The notes below the pieces were generated by a model. The model saw only the letters and a program-made list of their open reading frames with translations, searched no databases and was not told the origin of the DNA. A program made the position numbers and the translations under genes. This document shows positions 31,202-43,629 of a stretch of 64,000 nucleotides of DNA, one piece after another. This DNA is from Tupaia tana (taxonomy: Eukaryota > Chordata > Mammalia > Scandentia > Tupaiidae). Location of the stretch: the NCBI GenBank assembly GCA_026018925.1, contig JAKSZU010000009.1:75736041-75800040 (forward strand), in the 5' to 3' direction. Numbering within the stretch: the first letter of the stretch is position 1; every line of letters starts with the position of its first letter.

Positions 31202-32490
31202 GTATAGAAAATCAGGGAGTTTTTTGAAGGAGAAGGAAAAACAGAGATTCCAAGAAGGGAGTGGTCCCAGAAAGTGAGTTGCCAAAGAGGAGCTGGGGCA
31301 TAGGGTTTTTATCTGGGTTGAGGGACATTGTATAGGCTTGTTCTTAGGGGTCTAGCAGACATTTCCCTTGGGGTGGGTAGAAGCACATGCTGAATGGGTC
31401 CAATTATTCTAATTTTGGAGTGGGTACAAAGGTCAAGAGAGTCTTTGTCTACAAGCTTTGGGCCATGAATTCTCTAAAAACAAGATTTACATGTCTAAGG
31501 GCAAAGGAATATAATGGCTGGGAGAAAAGAGGAATCCTCAGGAGCCACACAGCAGGGTCTCTCCTCTGGGATAGTGGCTGTTCTATAGATCTGTAAATGG
31601 GGTACAACTCCTGTCTCCAAGTCCCCCCTCTGAAGAAGTACCTCTAACTGTAGTTAGGGAAAAGGGCAGAAGACCATTCTGGCTGCTTCCTGCTGAGATG
31701 GGAAAATGATGTCATGGAACAACAGTCAGAGTTTTCAAAGGAGGTCTATCTAGGGGCCCCTCATAGAAGTCATGAGGAATGTTCACTGGAGACTATCCCA
31801 ACCACCATTTGTAGCTTGATGAATTCTAAATAAGAAAAACAGCTCCTTGTACTAATGTTATAGACAAAGAAATGTGGCTATTTCTATTGCATATTGCACT
31901 TAAAGTTAACATCCTGAATCATGACTGACAGCATCATATCTGTACAATCAAGTTTAAAAGAGTTGTCAACAAAAAATTAATTTTATCAAATTTCATAACT
32001 CTACCAATATAACTCAAACCTTCAACATGTTGTAGACTTGTAGTTTTTGTCCTTTCTTTTTCTTTACCTTAGAGCCATTTTTTTTTCTTTTTCTTTTTTT
32101 TTTTTTTTGGTTTTTTTTTTTGTTTGTTTTTGGAGAGGTTATCGCTATAGGGCACCTGCGCTCGCCAGACAGACAGAGAGAGACATAGAGACAGAAAGCG
32201 AGAAATCACCCCCCAGGGGGGATGGTCATGCTGCAATCCCTTCTCCTCCATTCTCCTCTCAGGATCTTGGGCATGCACGCACATGCGCCCGGTGTGAGTT
32301 TTAAGCCACCGGGTCTGGGATGCGAACTGTGGTCGACTACGTGGGAGTCCAGTGACATAGCCATTACGCTAACTGCTGGTTCCCAACTTAGCCATTTTCT
32401 TAAAGATGAAAACCTTACTATACAAAATTCCTTCTATTGAAGCCTTTCATTTAAACCTTTTCACTAAAACTATATTTTTACCACTGTATC
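31161..32490 (-). mobile_element. L1-mobilised retrocopy of an ERV transcript
   Basis: On the minus strand a class I ERV 3' portion (env tail, polypurine tract at about 31,622-31,629, LTR U3-R at 31,620-31,201) ends about 15 bases after an AATAAA-like site and runs into about 40 A residues (T-run 31,161-31,200). Direct repeats 'ctttgccactttt' flank the unit (31153-31165 and 32491-32503). A genomic provirus would continue into U5; instead there is a poly(A) tail, the mark of a reverse-transcribed mRNA. A SINE later inserted at 32,080. Confidence 0.65.
32080..32384 (-). mobile_element. tRNA-derived SINE, antisense
   Basis: T-rich run, 'ggagaggttatcgctatagg', a CpG-rich body and head end 'actgctggttccc'. 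Imperfect flanks 'cttagagccattt' / 'cttagccattt'. Relatively young. Confidence 0.9.
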
Positions 32491-32575
32491 CTTTGCCACT
32501 TTTCCTGCTTAATGTTTCCCTTGTTTCTTCTTATGAATGTACTTTTTAAAACAATCTTAATCCCTGATTTAGAAC

Positions 32576-33828
32576 AAAATTATTATTATTATTATTATTA
32601 TTATTTACATTTTTTAATACATTCAATCACATTATTTAGCTTACAAGGTGATCATTTCAATATGTGAACATTTCTCCCCGGTCGAATTGAACAAAATATA
32701 ATAACACTATCTCCCTGTCTCAACAATGCAGTCTTTGTATCCCTCCTTTAAATGTTTTTAAACAGGCCTCACCACACACACCACATCTGGCATTCACATC
32801 CACCTCTTGTGTTTGTACATCCTTTAGCCCATCCATTTCAGTTATAGACTGCGGACATTCGGTATATATTAAGTGGGGACATACAGTGACTCTCCTTCAT
32901 AGCCTGGCTTGCTTCACTCAGCAGTAAATCTTCCATATTCTTCCACTTTCTGTCAAAAGCCAGGGTTTTGTTGTTCTTAATGGCTGAATAGTATTCCATA
33001 GAGTATATGTGCCACAGTTTTTCAATCCATTCAGCCGTAAGGGGGCATTTGGGTTGGTTCCATGTCTTAGCAATCGTGAAAAGTGCCTCAATAAACATCG
33101 ATGTGCAAGCACTTTTCCAATGAGAAATTCTTCTGTCCTTTGAGTAGATGCCAAGAAATGGGATTACTGGATAATATGCCAGTTCTATTTGTAGATTGTT
33201 GAGGAATCTCCAAATGGTTCTCCACAGTGGTTGGACTAATTTACATCCCCACCAGCAGTGTAAGAGAGTTCCCCTTTCACCACACCCCTGCCAACACTTA
33301 TCATTTTTTGTTTTTTTTTTTTAATCTTAGCCATTCTGACTGGGGTTAGGTGGTATCTCATTGTTGTTTTGATCTGCATTTCCCTTACGATGAGGGATGT
33401 TGAGCATTTTTTCATATGCCCTCTGGCTATTCATATGTCATCTTTAGTGAGTGTTCTTTTCAACTCCTTCTCCCGTCTTTTAATAGGGTTCATCATCTTT
33501 TTTTTCCAAACAGCTTCTTTAGTTCCTTATGTATTCTGGTTATCAATCCTTTATCTGATGCATAGTTTACAAAAATATTTTTCCATTCTGAGGGCTGTCG
33601 ATTCACACTAATTACTGTGTCTTTTGCCATGCAGAAACTTCTTAGTCTGATGTTATCCCACTTGTTTATTTAGGGGATTATCAACTGTGCTTTGGGGGTC
33701 CTATGTAAGAAGTCTTTCCCTACCCCAATGTCTCCCAGAGTTTCCCCAGTGTTTTCTAGAAGCAGTTTAATAGTTTGGGGTCTTAGATTTAGATCCTTGA
33801 TCCACCTTGACTTGATTTTTGTCTAAGG
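32576..33828 (-). mobile_element. 5'-truncated L1, antisense
   Basis: Minus strand: C-terminal third of ORF2 (starting 'acaaaaatcaagtcaaggtg') through the 3'UTR. The tail has become a (TTA)n microsatellite at 32,577-32,606. The open piece 33,098-32,838 carries 'EWIEKLWHIYSMEYYSAIK'. Sequence is close to the younger L1s here. Confidence 0.9.
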
Positions 33829-33829
33829 T

Positions 33830-34035
33830 GAGCCACTAAGGTCTCAGGCCCCATCAATCCTCAATTTTAGAGGCCCTCATGAACTTAGAAGTCCCAGGCT
33901 TCTTTCAGAGCTCAGGGCATTCCTCTCTCAAGTGACCAATTCCACATTGACAAGGTCTCAGTGGGGAATAGGAGGATGCCAGACATGAGCATTGTCCAAT
34001 GACCAGACTGCCCACATTAGAAACAATCTTTTCTG
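33830..34035 (-). pseudogene. Possible ERV gag nucleocapsid remnant, antisense
   Basis: On the minus strand 'PCQCGIGHLREECPEL' resembles a retroviral zinc knuckle with one residue missing between the second Cys and the His. Flanking codons are broken. It may belong with 34,330-35,400 as one degraded gag region, which I cannot confirm. Confidence 0.45.
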
Positions 34036-34325
34036 AGACCAGAACATGACATAATGGTTACATTGATGGACTCCTGCATAGTAGAATGCAGCTCCAGCCC
34101 CAGACCCAGCAGCTTAAAATTAACTCTGGGCATGTGTGTGTGCATGTCCAAGATCCCGAGAGGAGACTGGAGAAGAAGCGATTGTGGTGTGGCCATCCCC
34201 CTGGGAGTGATTTATAACTTTTTGTCTCTGTCTCTCTATTGCTCTAGTGCACGCAGGCACCCTGCAGCAAAAACCACTCTAAAATAAGCAAACACACAGA
34301 TAAATAAATAAATAAATAAATAAAT
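34036..34325 (+). mobile_element. Degraded tRNA-derived SINE
   Basis: 'gagaccagaacatgacataa' head, 'ccaagatcccgagaggagac' body, 'gcagcaaaaaccactc' end, and an (AAAT)n tail at about 34,297-34,326. Confidence 0.85.
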
Positions 34326-34329
34326 AAGA

Positions 34330-35400
34330 AAGTCTCTTCTGAGGCAGCTCTGATCTGGGCTTTATCTAGATCTTGCCCTTGGAGAAAGACCCCAGCCTTC
34401 AGAATTACCAAGAGTGACTCTTGAATGTTCTTTAAGTGAAAGTTAAATCAAATGTTAAGGTGCATTGCCCATTTGTTATAACACTTCTCTGAGTTATCTG
34501 AGAATTTTTCTAGATCTGTTCTAATCTGTGAGAGATCCTGCATTGAGAAGAGAACCTAAGCTCCAATAGATACTGTAAGGTGCAGCTAAGTACTTGCTAG
34601 GAGGGTGGAGCCCAGTTTGCAAGTTTTACAAAGCATCTGCCTTATTGATATACAAAAGCTCTAGCTGGAGAATGCAGTCTTCATTTAAACTTTCATTTTT
34701 GTGGCTAAACCTCCTGCTCATCTAACTTACACTGAGTGAAGCCCTAGATCTGTTCCAGTCTCTGAGAATGTAGCCAAGGGGAGAGTCCAAAAGGGTAGAA
34801 GTTCAACTGAAGAGAAAACAAAAGGAGGGCTAGAAGGCAGAAGGCACCCAGAAGCTCCAGTCTTAACTCATTCCACCCCATGCCTTGAGACTACTGCCCT
34901 ACTAGGTTTCTAGACAGGAGGTTTACTAGCTTTTCTCTGTGATACAGAGGACCAGCCAAAGTCAGTTCTGGGATTTTCATTATAGGGCTGCCTTAATATC
35001 TGTCCTATATGAAAATAGCTGGCCAGTCTGAAATGATCTTTAGGTGCTTGGTAAGTAAGCATGTCAAGGGGGAAGCTGGAGCACTTTTACCTGGAGGATA
35101 GGTGGATTGTAAGGGGATTTTTCTAAAGTGACTCTCCAATGGGAGTGTTTTTGCAAAGAGGTTCTACCAAATAGCCATGCTTATCTTTTCTCCAACACCC
35201 CAGGGAATCAAATGTTTCCTGGAGAGTCATCAAGCTTATAAATTGGTATATATTAATAGAATTACTTATATTTATATTGATCAGAATTTTCAATTTTAGC
35301 ACCCTTAACTTTTGGCATGTATCAGTAGCATATGAACATGTACAAACAAACAATAACAACAAAAACTTTAATAACAAATTTCCCAATGCAGAGCTGATCA
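34330..35400. other. Unassigned, perhaps ERV-derived
   Basis: About 1 kb with no clear frame. Its position beside the antisense zinc-knuckle remnant makes degraded retroviral gag possible. Confidence 0.3.
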
Positions 35401-35668
35401 TTTTTTTAACAGAAATTTGCTATAGGGCATGTACACTTCCCAGAGAGACAGAGAGTGACAGAGAGACAGGAAGAAGAAATCACCCCCCCCCCCCCCCCCC
35501 GAGGAAGTGATGATCACACCATAATCCCTTTTCCTCCATTCTCTTCTTGGGACTTTGGGCATGCATGCATATGTGCCTGGGGTGTGTTCCAAGTTTTTGG
35601 GCTCAGGACTCTAATCACAGTTGGCCATGTGGGAATCCAGCAACCTAAGCTCTATGCCATCTGCTGAT
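35401..35668 (-). mobile_element. Old SINE with poly(C) run, antisense
   Basis: 'gaaatttgctatagggcatg', GA-rich part, then a C17 run (about 35,484-35,501) where the consensus has about six C, and a head ending 'ccatctgctgatat'. Confidence 0.85.
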
Positions 35669-36564
35669 ATAACAACTGAACAATCTTATTAGACCAACCT
35701 AATATCTCTCATTTTTATAAAATTGAAAAGCCCAATAATAGGAATAATCAAAACATGTTAACTTAATAATGAGAGCTATAAGGAGGATTTAGAAAGAACT
35801 AGGCTGCCATGCTCTCCATGAGTCCATAATTAACATTACAAACTTTTGTATTCATTTACCTCTTCAAACTAGGTGCATAGCATTGCTTATAAAATAGATT
35901 GTCACAGGTAATTTCACTTAAATAAGCATCATAGAATTCATTCAAGTTATAGATCTTAACAATTTACTTTTGATCTTAGACAGTGGGCCAGGAAGTTCTG
36001 CATAGTTTAACAATTTTGGTTTTGGCTACGTAGCATGCAATTCTATCAAATATTTCCTTGTTTTTGGTTAATTTTGGTTCTTCTTAATTGTTGGTGCAGT
36101 AGTTCAGAAAACAAGTTTTTTCATAGAAAATGGAAATTTTCACCCAGTTGAATGATTAAAGTATTAGGAGCCTGTACTTATAAGAGTACCTACTCTTTAC
36201 ATTCTCTGTGTGAATTTCCTTAAAGACATAGCATGTTAAGATATAGCCATTTACAAAAAGCTTTTAGAAAGGTATCAAACAAAGCAATTATCCATGGATT
36301 ATAAGACTTGAACTAACCAGTTAAAGCTCTGACAAGAATTTACAACTAATGAAGAAATTTGACTGTATCTGTGCCATTCACCAGTTGAACATAATAATCT
36401 ACAATATGGTGGATAAATATCCCACCATAGATTCTTGGGACCCTCACATCTTTTTGTAAGACTGTATAAGTACAGATGTACATGTATATAACATATCCAT
36501 ACATATAACTCCAATATAATACAAAGAAAATTAAAATTACTCAATTTGACAATGCTCCCCATAT
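35669..36564. other. Unassigned AT-rich stretch
   Basis: Nothing recognised. Confidence 0.5.
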
Positions 36565-36804
36565 CTTTTTTTAAGAGATTTTTTTTTTTGCTATACAGTG
36601 TGTGCACTTTCTGGAGAGACAGAAAGTGAGAAATCACCCCCCAGGAGGGCATGATCATACCGCAATCCCTTTTTCTCTTAGGATTTTGGGCATGCATTCA
36701 TATGTGCCTGGTGTGAGTTTTAAGCTGCCAGGTCCAGGACTCAAACTGTGGTCAACTACATGGGAGTCCAGTGATGTAACCATTATGCAATCTGTTGATC
36801 CCAT
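36565..36804 (-). mobile_element. Old SINE, antisense
   Basis: T-run, 'ttgctatacagtgtgtgc', shortened body, head ending 'caatctgttgatccc'. Flanked by 'tccccatat' (36556-36564 and 36805-36813). Confidence 0.9.
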
Positions 36805-36813
36805 TCCCCATAT

Positions 36814-38245
36814 TATTTAACATATTAAAATAAGTCTGATTGGTTTTAACATCTCCCTTTTTAATGTTTCAGGGGCCACTTGTAAACATCCCAAAGTTAC
36901 TTTGAGGTCAAATAACTTAATTTAAAATTTGATTTTGGAGAAACCTTGTTAAAAATAGTGATGAGCTTAAATACTTGACTTAACCATCAGCAGAAAATGA
37001 AAGTTGAATGTTCCCCAAACACCTTAGGGATGAAAAAGAGTTACCTCAGCATATGTTGGCACCAAAACTAAAGCCAGAAAAAGCTAATCATGAATACATT
37101 TCTTGGTTAGATATTCACCATGTAAAATACAACACATAATGCATAAATACCAACTCTTTCATTAAATTAGCAATGTTAAGATAAACATGATATTGCTTGA
37201 TCAATAAAATTCTGGACAAATATATGTTGAAAATTGTGAAGATCTTCACTTATTAAACAGTTTTTTTTAACCATAGTTGAAAACAGCTTATTTACTGAAG
37301 TCATATGAACTTGAAAAGTATTCAAATTTTTATAAGTGCTCTTTTTCATAAACCCAATTGAATAGAATTCCATAAGATAAGATAGACATACAACATGTAT
37401 AGCATGTATGCAATCACACATACTCATGCAGATGGGAGATCTCAGAGTCTTCTGAAAAGTTCTTTATACTTTTTTTTTTTTTTTTTTTTTTGCTTTTTGT
37501 TAAGAAATTGAAGCAGTTAACCATTAGATATGTACCTATCTGAGGGGCTTCTAGAAAGCAAATGGAGTTTTTAAACAAACTTCAATACACTTAGCAAACA
37601 GAAGGGATCTGAGAAGGTTTCATATTTTAATTTTATAATTGCAGATCTTATATTACTTTTGTTTTAACATATCCTCAAAAGCCAAAAAAGCACCGCTCCC
37701 CAAAAAAGACACCCCAAAAACAATACAGTGAAACCCAGCTACATATTTATCAGGATTGTCAGAAAAACAATCTCACAAATCAGTTTTAAGAATTAAGGTT
37801 CAAAGGTAAGAAAAGTCCTGAAAAGTGGCAGATAAGGGGCACTGAGGTGCTTTCTGGATTGGATTTGGATATTCTTCCAAATCAGAATATCAGAAGCAGC
37901 CTTGAGTCAGCCCTAATCTGGAGAAAAAAGCAGCAACACAGATTGAGAAGATGAGAAATGAGTGGGGAAGTTGAGGTACAGGTTGAGAAAGTGGAAGTGA
38001 AGGTTGAAGAGGGTGTCATTTTATTAATAAGGACAGTAGAGAGGAAAGATTTATCTGACATTTAGTACACAGAGTTGAATTGTCCCAGAAAGCCCAAGAG
38101 GTTTGAATATAAGGTATCTCAATGTACTTGACTTTCCATTCACAAAATAATTACAAATGTTGTATAGTATTATAATTGATACTTCCCCCCTTCTTTTCTT
38201 CATCCCTGTCTTCTGATTTGTACTGTGACTAAGCCTTAGTACAAA

Positions 38246-38250
<5 letters not shown>
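36814..38250. other. Unassigned AT-rich stretch
   Basis: No gene recognised. A T22 run lies at about 37,470-37,491; no SINE or L1 body adjoins it. Confidence 0.5.

Positions 38251-38278
<28 letters not shown>
38250..38278 (+). repeat. (AATC)n microsatellite
   Basis: Seven tandem AATC units. Confidence 0.95.
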
Positions 38279-38359
38279 CACTCTTCTACCTTAACTCCTG
38301 AGGATCAAGAGTTTTGATGTTTTACATGGTTGAAGGGGACTTAAAAACTTGGAGAAGGA

Positions 38360-38555
38360 AAGTGGAAGAAACCTTTCTCTGCTGTCCTTATTCTCTAAAC
38401 TGGAGAGAGCACCCTCTTTCATCTTCATTCTCTGAAAATGGAAAAAGGGGAAAGGAGAAATCCTTCTCTGCAGTTGCTATTTTCTAAACTGGGAGAAGAG
38501 GGTGAGCAAGGTGCATTCTCTCTCATTTCCATTCTCTAAACTGGAAGTGGAACAG
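38360..38555 (+). repeat. Imperfect minisatellite-like repeats
   Basis: 'attctctaaactgg' or a one- or two-base variant recurs four times, near 38,390, 38,428, 38,470 and 38,530, each time followed by a purine-rich stretch. Confidence 0.6.
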
Positions 38556-39073
38556 TTGGGAATTTCCACAGTGTTTGTCAGGATGAGTGCATAGGTAACA
38601 TCTATAGCCTGTATCAGTCACCAATTCTATTCATACTCCTGTGCTGTTCCTAATACCCCACACTAACAATCTAGAGGAAAACTAGGAAAGAGAGAGCAAA
38701 GGAAGACAGCTGTGGCAAAAATCCATGCACTGATATTTATTCCAATCAGCCCCTTGTCTCTGGCAATGTAGGCATAACAGAATAGGTGATCCTGGTAATA
38801 AATTCAGCAATGTTAACTACCTGAAGGATGGCAAAGGGCATTGGGATTCTCCTATATTGTAATTCAAATGTTTCCATCCTCCACGGGTGTCTAGCCAATG
38901 TGCTAGTTTCTTTGGAGGAAATGTTTCCATCCACTGTTTATCTATTCTAAGGAAATAAGAGTACTTAACTCTAGTAAGGCTAAGAAGAAAAATGCCCCAA
39001 AGGGAAAGAAGATGATTAGTCTCCCCAAATTAGGTCTTCCCTTAAATATTTCCTGAACCACTAGCTGAAATTG
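38556..39073. other. Unassigned stretch
   Basis: No gene or repeat recognised. Confidence 0.5.
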
Positions 39074-39088
39074 GGAGTGAACATTATT

Positions 39089-39363
39089 TTATTTATTTAT
39101 TTATTTATTTGGAGAGGTTTTTGCTATAGGGCGCATGCGCTTGCCAGACAGACAGAGAGAGACAGAGAGACAGAAAGCGAGAAATCACCCCCCCCAGGGG
39201 GGGATGACCACGCCACAATCCCTTCTCCTTTCTTTTCTCAGGATCCTGGGCATTCACACACACGCGCCTGGCGTGAGTTTTAAGCCACCAGGTTCAGGAC
39301 ACACACCGCAGTCGACTACATGGGAGTCCAGCGACATAGCCATTATGCTAACTGCTGGTCCCA
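39089..39363 (-). mobile_element. tRNA-derived SINE, antisense
   Basis: (TTTA)n tail, 'ggagaggtttttgctatagg', 'gcgcatgcgcttgccag', and a head ending 'actgctggtccca'. A 15-bp duplication 'ggagtgaacattatt' flanks it (39074-39088 and 39364-39378). Confidence 0.95.
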
Positions 39364-39378
39364 GGAGTGAACATTATT

Positions 39379-41484
39379 GAGACCTGTCTCAAGGTGCAAT
39401 AATTGGGAAAACAATTCAAATTAGAGTTGTTCCAAGAAGGCAGAGAGAGCCCTGAGAGCTCAGCACAGAGCATCCAGAGGGGAGGTGGCTTGATTAGCAT
39501 AGACAAGAAAATTAGTGGTCAAGATTTGAGGATTATGTTCCACCCATTGATTTTGTATATCTAAGAGAGGAAAGAATGGGAAAAGAAAAATAAATCTTAA
39601 GTTATTTTAGCTAGAGGTGATTTTAAAAAATTTATTTTGCATTTTGAATGGGCTAAGGTATGACCTGTGGAAGGACCTACACAGTTATAAAACTTCTGTA
39701 AATAAAATTGTAAATTTCCTACCAAAAAAGGACTGTCATTTTCCTAAGAGAAATCAGAGACAAAGAGGGAAAAAGGACACTAGGTTAAGTTGCACATCTT
39801 GCCCAACAATTGTTGGTGGAGACCATATTTGCCACCAAACTCATAACCAGATGTCTTATATTTTTGGTGGCTGCATTTACCTTTAAACCTATAGTCACTT
39901 TTTTCTTAATTCCTGTATGTCCTATCTGTACTATGATTTGAGTCACAAATCAAGACAAAACTTGTGAACTTAGAACATGTTTGGAATGTTCCCCAATTCA
40001 ATGAGCATTAATAGGTGATATAGAACACTGCAGTGTGGGGGCCAAGGGAAGGGGCTATGACTCTTCTGGCCACCAGAGAGTCGACTGAAGCATGCATGGA
40101 AAAACTACTCAAGTCACAGAGATCTGAGTCAAGATGGAGAGAGAGAGACCATACCAGATATGCACCTGCTAATCATCTCTCATTCTTCTTATTTATTAGA
40201 GAAAAAGATGGTAGGAAGTTGTTTTTTAGAAAAAAAATAAAATTAATGGGATTTCCTAAACAGAATGTTGTCAGTATCAATTAGGGAGATATTACTTAAT
40301 GGTGCCAGAAACTGAACAAAACATCTTGGAATCAAGAAAAATACATGGATCAAATCAATGGCTTCCTGTTGTTTGCAAGCAGGAAGGCAGGTTATGGTCT
40401 CCTGTTGTTTTCAAGCAGGAAGGCCACATTCCCTGAGCATGCACTCACTCAGTCACTCAGAGTTCACAGATCCATGGTGTTCTAGCAGCATGGCACTTTT
40501 GCTGTTCTCTAACAAGGGACAGTTAAGCAGTTGTCCCCAAAGGGCCAATTAGCAACTTTTCTATCAGAAGAACTAAAGAGGAACATCAGCCTGGCAAGGA
40601 CAATATTATGTGATTCTCTCAAAGATTCCAATCCAATTTACACCATATGCATGCTGAAGGGAGCAAGGGAACTCCTTCTGACATCCAATTTGGCAGTCAG
40701 AGAGAACTTTAAGTCTCAGAGTTTCCCAGCAACCCAGAGAGTTGCCCTGGGCAAACACTTTCAATTACTCCAAGACATCTTGTTTCTCTAATGCAACAGT
40801 TGGACCCCTAGTCTTAGGACCCTGAAGACCCACAGGGTATACAAAGAGCAATTTGACTCTCTTCAAAACATCATGACAGATTCCCAGATATGTATTACTC
40901 AGGGTCATCAGTTGTGGGGACTGAGAATGTTCTGAGGAGGAACACTCCCTTGTCAGTGGATGAAAGAAAAAATCTGAAGAAAGGAAAGAAAGGAATCTGC
41001 TCTCTGACACCCAGATAGGCAATTGGGGATTGTTTTTGGATTCCCAGAGACTTTTAGAATATACCAGAGAGTAGCTCTAGCATGAATAATCAATTGTCCT
41101 GAGAACATTTTCCCGCTTGATGGATAAGATTCCCAAAAGGAAACCAAGTCATGGACTAGACATACATTCCCATTGCCATCAATGGGAGATCTTTTGGCCA
41201 TTTCTTGGCAAGCCTGTCCTCCATGTCTTCAAGACCAGCAGCCACCCCTATTTATTTTTAGCTAGCTGACAGAGACCTAGTTTTTCAGGTACACTTTTCC
41301 CCTAGAAATGAGAGTGTTCTCAAAAAATAAATAAATAAATAAAAGAGAGAGAGGGAGAGAAAACATCTACTTTGCTTACCTTTCTGATTTGAAGATAGGG
41401 AGTTTAGATGTTTCCCAACCAACACAAAAAAATAAGACACATGTACACAGGGGTGCAGGGGTGATTAAGTCCATCATTCATAGT
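39379..41484. other. Unassigned stretch with a short direct repeat
   Basis: No gene could be supported. A roughly 34-bp direct duplication ('ctcctgttgttttcaagcag' and its variant) lies at about 40,359-40,424. A minus-strand frame at 41,201-40,953 has no recognised domain. (AAAT)n and (AG)n runs lie near 41,322-41,361. Confidence 0.4.
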
Positions 41485-41640
41485 GAGACATGGGTTCTTG
41501 TCTGAAACACAGGAAGAACACAGAGAGTATATCTAGCAAAGTGGGGAGTTTATTGAAAGAGAAGAAAGGAAAAACAGAGCTCCCAAGAAGGGAGGAGTCC
41601 TGGAAAATGGGTTGCCCTGATTTTGCCACTTCTATTCATG
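41485..41640 (-). repeat. ERV LTR fragment, antisense
   Basis: 'ggaaaaacagagctcccaag' and 'aagggaggagtcctgg' match the LTR part at 31,230-31,290. On the minus strand AATAAACTCCCC lies near 41,550, and U5-like sequence follows, which the retrocopy at 31,161 lacks. Confidence 0.6.
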
Positions 41641-41827
41641 GCAAATTTAAACAATTATTCTGGGGGAACTGTTCTAGAGAGAAAGCAACTCATGAATAAA
41701 GGTAGAAGAACATCTCATGACGAAAGACAGAGATTGAAAGTTGAAAAATGACTACACTAAAAGTAAATAAATGATTTAAAAATAAGAATAAAGAGCAAAA
41801 CAGACAAAAAATTTAAAGAGAAATGGG

Positions 41828-42065
41828 TGTGGGCCAACCAGGATGCATGGTGGTTAAGACAGCTGTATTTCATGTAGCCAATTGTATGGTTCAAACTAAC
41901 GGCTTAAAAACACACTGGCATGTGTGCTTGAATGCCCAAAATCTCATGATAATGGAGGAGACGGGAATGCAACACCATCAACCCCACTGGAGGGTGCTTT
42001 CTCTCTCTCTCTCTTTGGTGAGTGTATGTGTCCTATAACTCTCTCTCTCTTTGGTGAGTGTATGT
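41828..42065 (+). mobile_element. Old SINE
   Basis: 'ggccaaccaggatgcatggt', 'tggttcaaactaacggctta', an 'aatggaggagacgggaatgc' body, a CT-rich tract and 'gtgtcctataac'. The last part is tandemly duplicated ('ctctctctttggtgagtgta' twice). Confidence 0.8.
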
Positions 42066-42124
42066 GTCCTATAACACATATGAGAGAGAGAGAGATAAAG
42101 AGAGAGAGAGAGAGAGAGAGAGGG
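42066..42124 (+). repeat. (GA)n microsatellite after a SINE
   Basis: A nearly pure GA run that begins at the A-rich end of the preceding SINE. Confidence 0.9.
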
Positions 42125-42765
42125 AGAGGAATCATTTTCTTTAGTAGGAAGCAAATAAATATATATTTAAGCACTAAGATGCTCTGTGCTGATTGTGAGC
42201 TACAGAGAGCAAAATTATAGAGGTGTATAGGTGTACACAGTACACATTTATGAGATTTTCTTTTATTTTTGTCTCTACATCATGATGTTTTGTCTATTTG
42301 AACTCTAATAGTAAATAAATACTTAAACTTCTCACTATGTTTATAAAATCTGTACAGGCATACATGCAGTATGCCATTTTCTAGGATCAAAGAGCTCTGT
42401 GTCAAAGGTTCTGAGCTAGGTATGTGGTTTATTAGTGTCTAATGGAGTTGGATAAAACATTGTTTTCTTGGATACAAGACTGGTGAAATATAAAATGAAT
42501 TAAATTTGCTGTCTGCTGAAGTCATACATTTTAAGAGGACAGTATATAATTGTAACTCTTAGGAGATAGTGTGTTTCCTATAATAAAGGTGAGTATGTTG
42601 ATTTCCTCAGAACTAGGAAGTAACTAAAACTGTAACTTAATCAACATTAGTGAACTCTGAAGAAAAACAATGTATTATCATGACTGGGAGTAGTTATCCA
42701 AATGTATAAACAAAAGAGAACAAAAGAGAAAGAATTTAGTCTTGTTATCCAGCACAATGCATTTA
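42125..42765. other. Unassigned stretch
   Basis: Nothing recognised. Confidence 0.5.
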
Positions 42766-42782
42766 GAGAGACATTGTATTTT

Positions 42783-43050
42783 TTTTTCTTTTTTTTTGGA
42801 GAGGTTTTCACTATAGGGCGTGTGCACTCGCCAGACAGACAGAGAGAGACATAGAGACAGAAAGGGAGAAATCACCCCCCAGGGGGGATGATCACGCTGC
42901 AATCCCTTCTCCTCCATTCTCCTCTTGGGATCTTGGGCATGTGCGCACACGTGCCTGGTGTGAGTTTTAAGCCACCTGGTCCGGGATGCAAATCACGGTC
43001 GACTACGTGGGAGTCCGGCGACATAGCCATTACGCTAACTGCTGGTTCCC
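42783..43050 (-). mobile_element. Young tRNA-derived SINE, antisense
   Basis: T-run, 'ggagaggttttcactatagg', a CpG-rich body and head end 'actgctggttccc'. A 17-bp duplication 'gagagacattgtatttt' flanks it (42766-42782 and 43051-43067). Confidence 0.95.
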
Positions 43051-43067
43051 GAGAGACATTGTATTTT

Positions 43068-43629
43068 GTGGAAATAACTTTTCTGGTTCTAAGATATGTC
43101 CCTAAGGTTGTAGGCAAACAATAAATCTTCAGTTGCTCTTGTGACCTAGATTTCAGGCCTATCAAGACATACATGTTTGAATTTCTTGTCAGTTTCTGAC
43201 TACCTGATGCATTTCACCAAGTACTTTGATGCCATATAAAAGTAATTGCAAATGACATAAAATAATTATAAATATTTATGTGGTACAGTGTGATTTTCAA
43301 TACATGAATACAGTATTTAATGATCAATTCAGAACAATAAGCATATTCACTATTTCAAACATTTATCATTACTCTGTGTTATGAACATTAAAATCCTCAC
43401 TTCTAGATATTTTCAAATATACGCTGAATTGTCAACAGCTAGTTACTCCACTGCTCTATAGTACTGTAAAACTCATTCCATTTATTTATTCACAATCTTC
43501 TATTTTTAACCAAGTTCATCTTATTCCTCTCACTCCTCTCTCCTTCCCAGCTTCCGGTGTCCTTGTATATGATCAACTCTTTTAGCTTCCACTATTGAGT
43601 AAAAATATATAGAATTTGTCCTTCAGTGC
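43068..43629. other. Unassigned AT-rich stretch
   Basis: Probably the 3' flank or 3'UTR of the old L1 that follows; no clear boundary. Confidence 0.4.

Noticed and set aside
40953-41201. Minus-strand 82-codon frame as a gene or ERV domain
   Set aside because: No recognisable motif; too short and without flanking coding signal.
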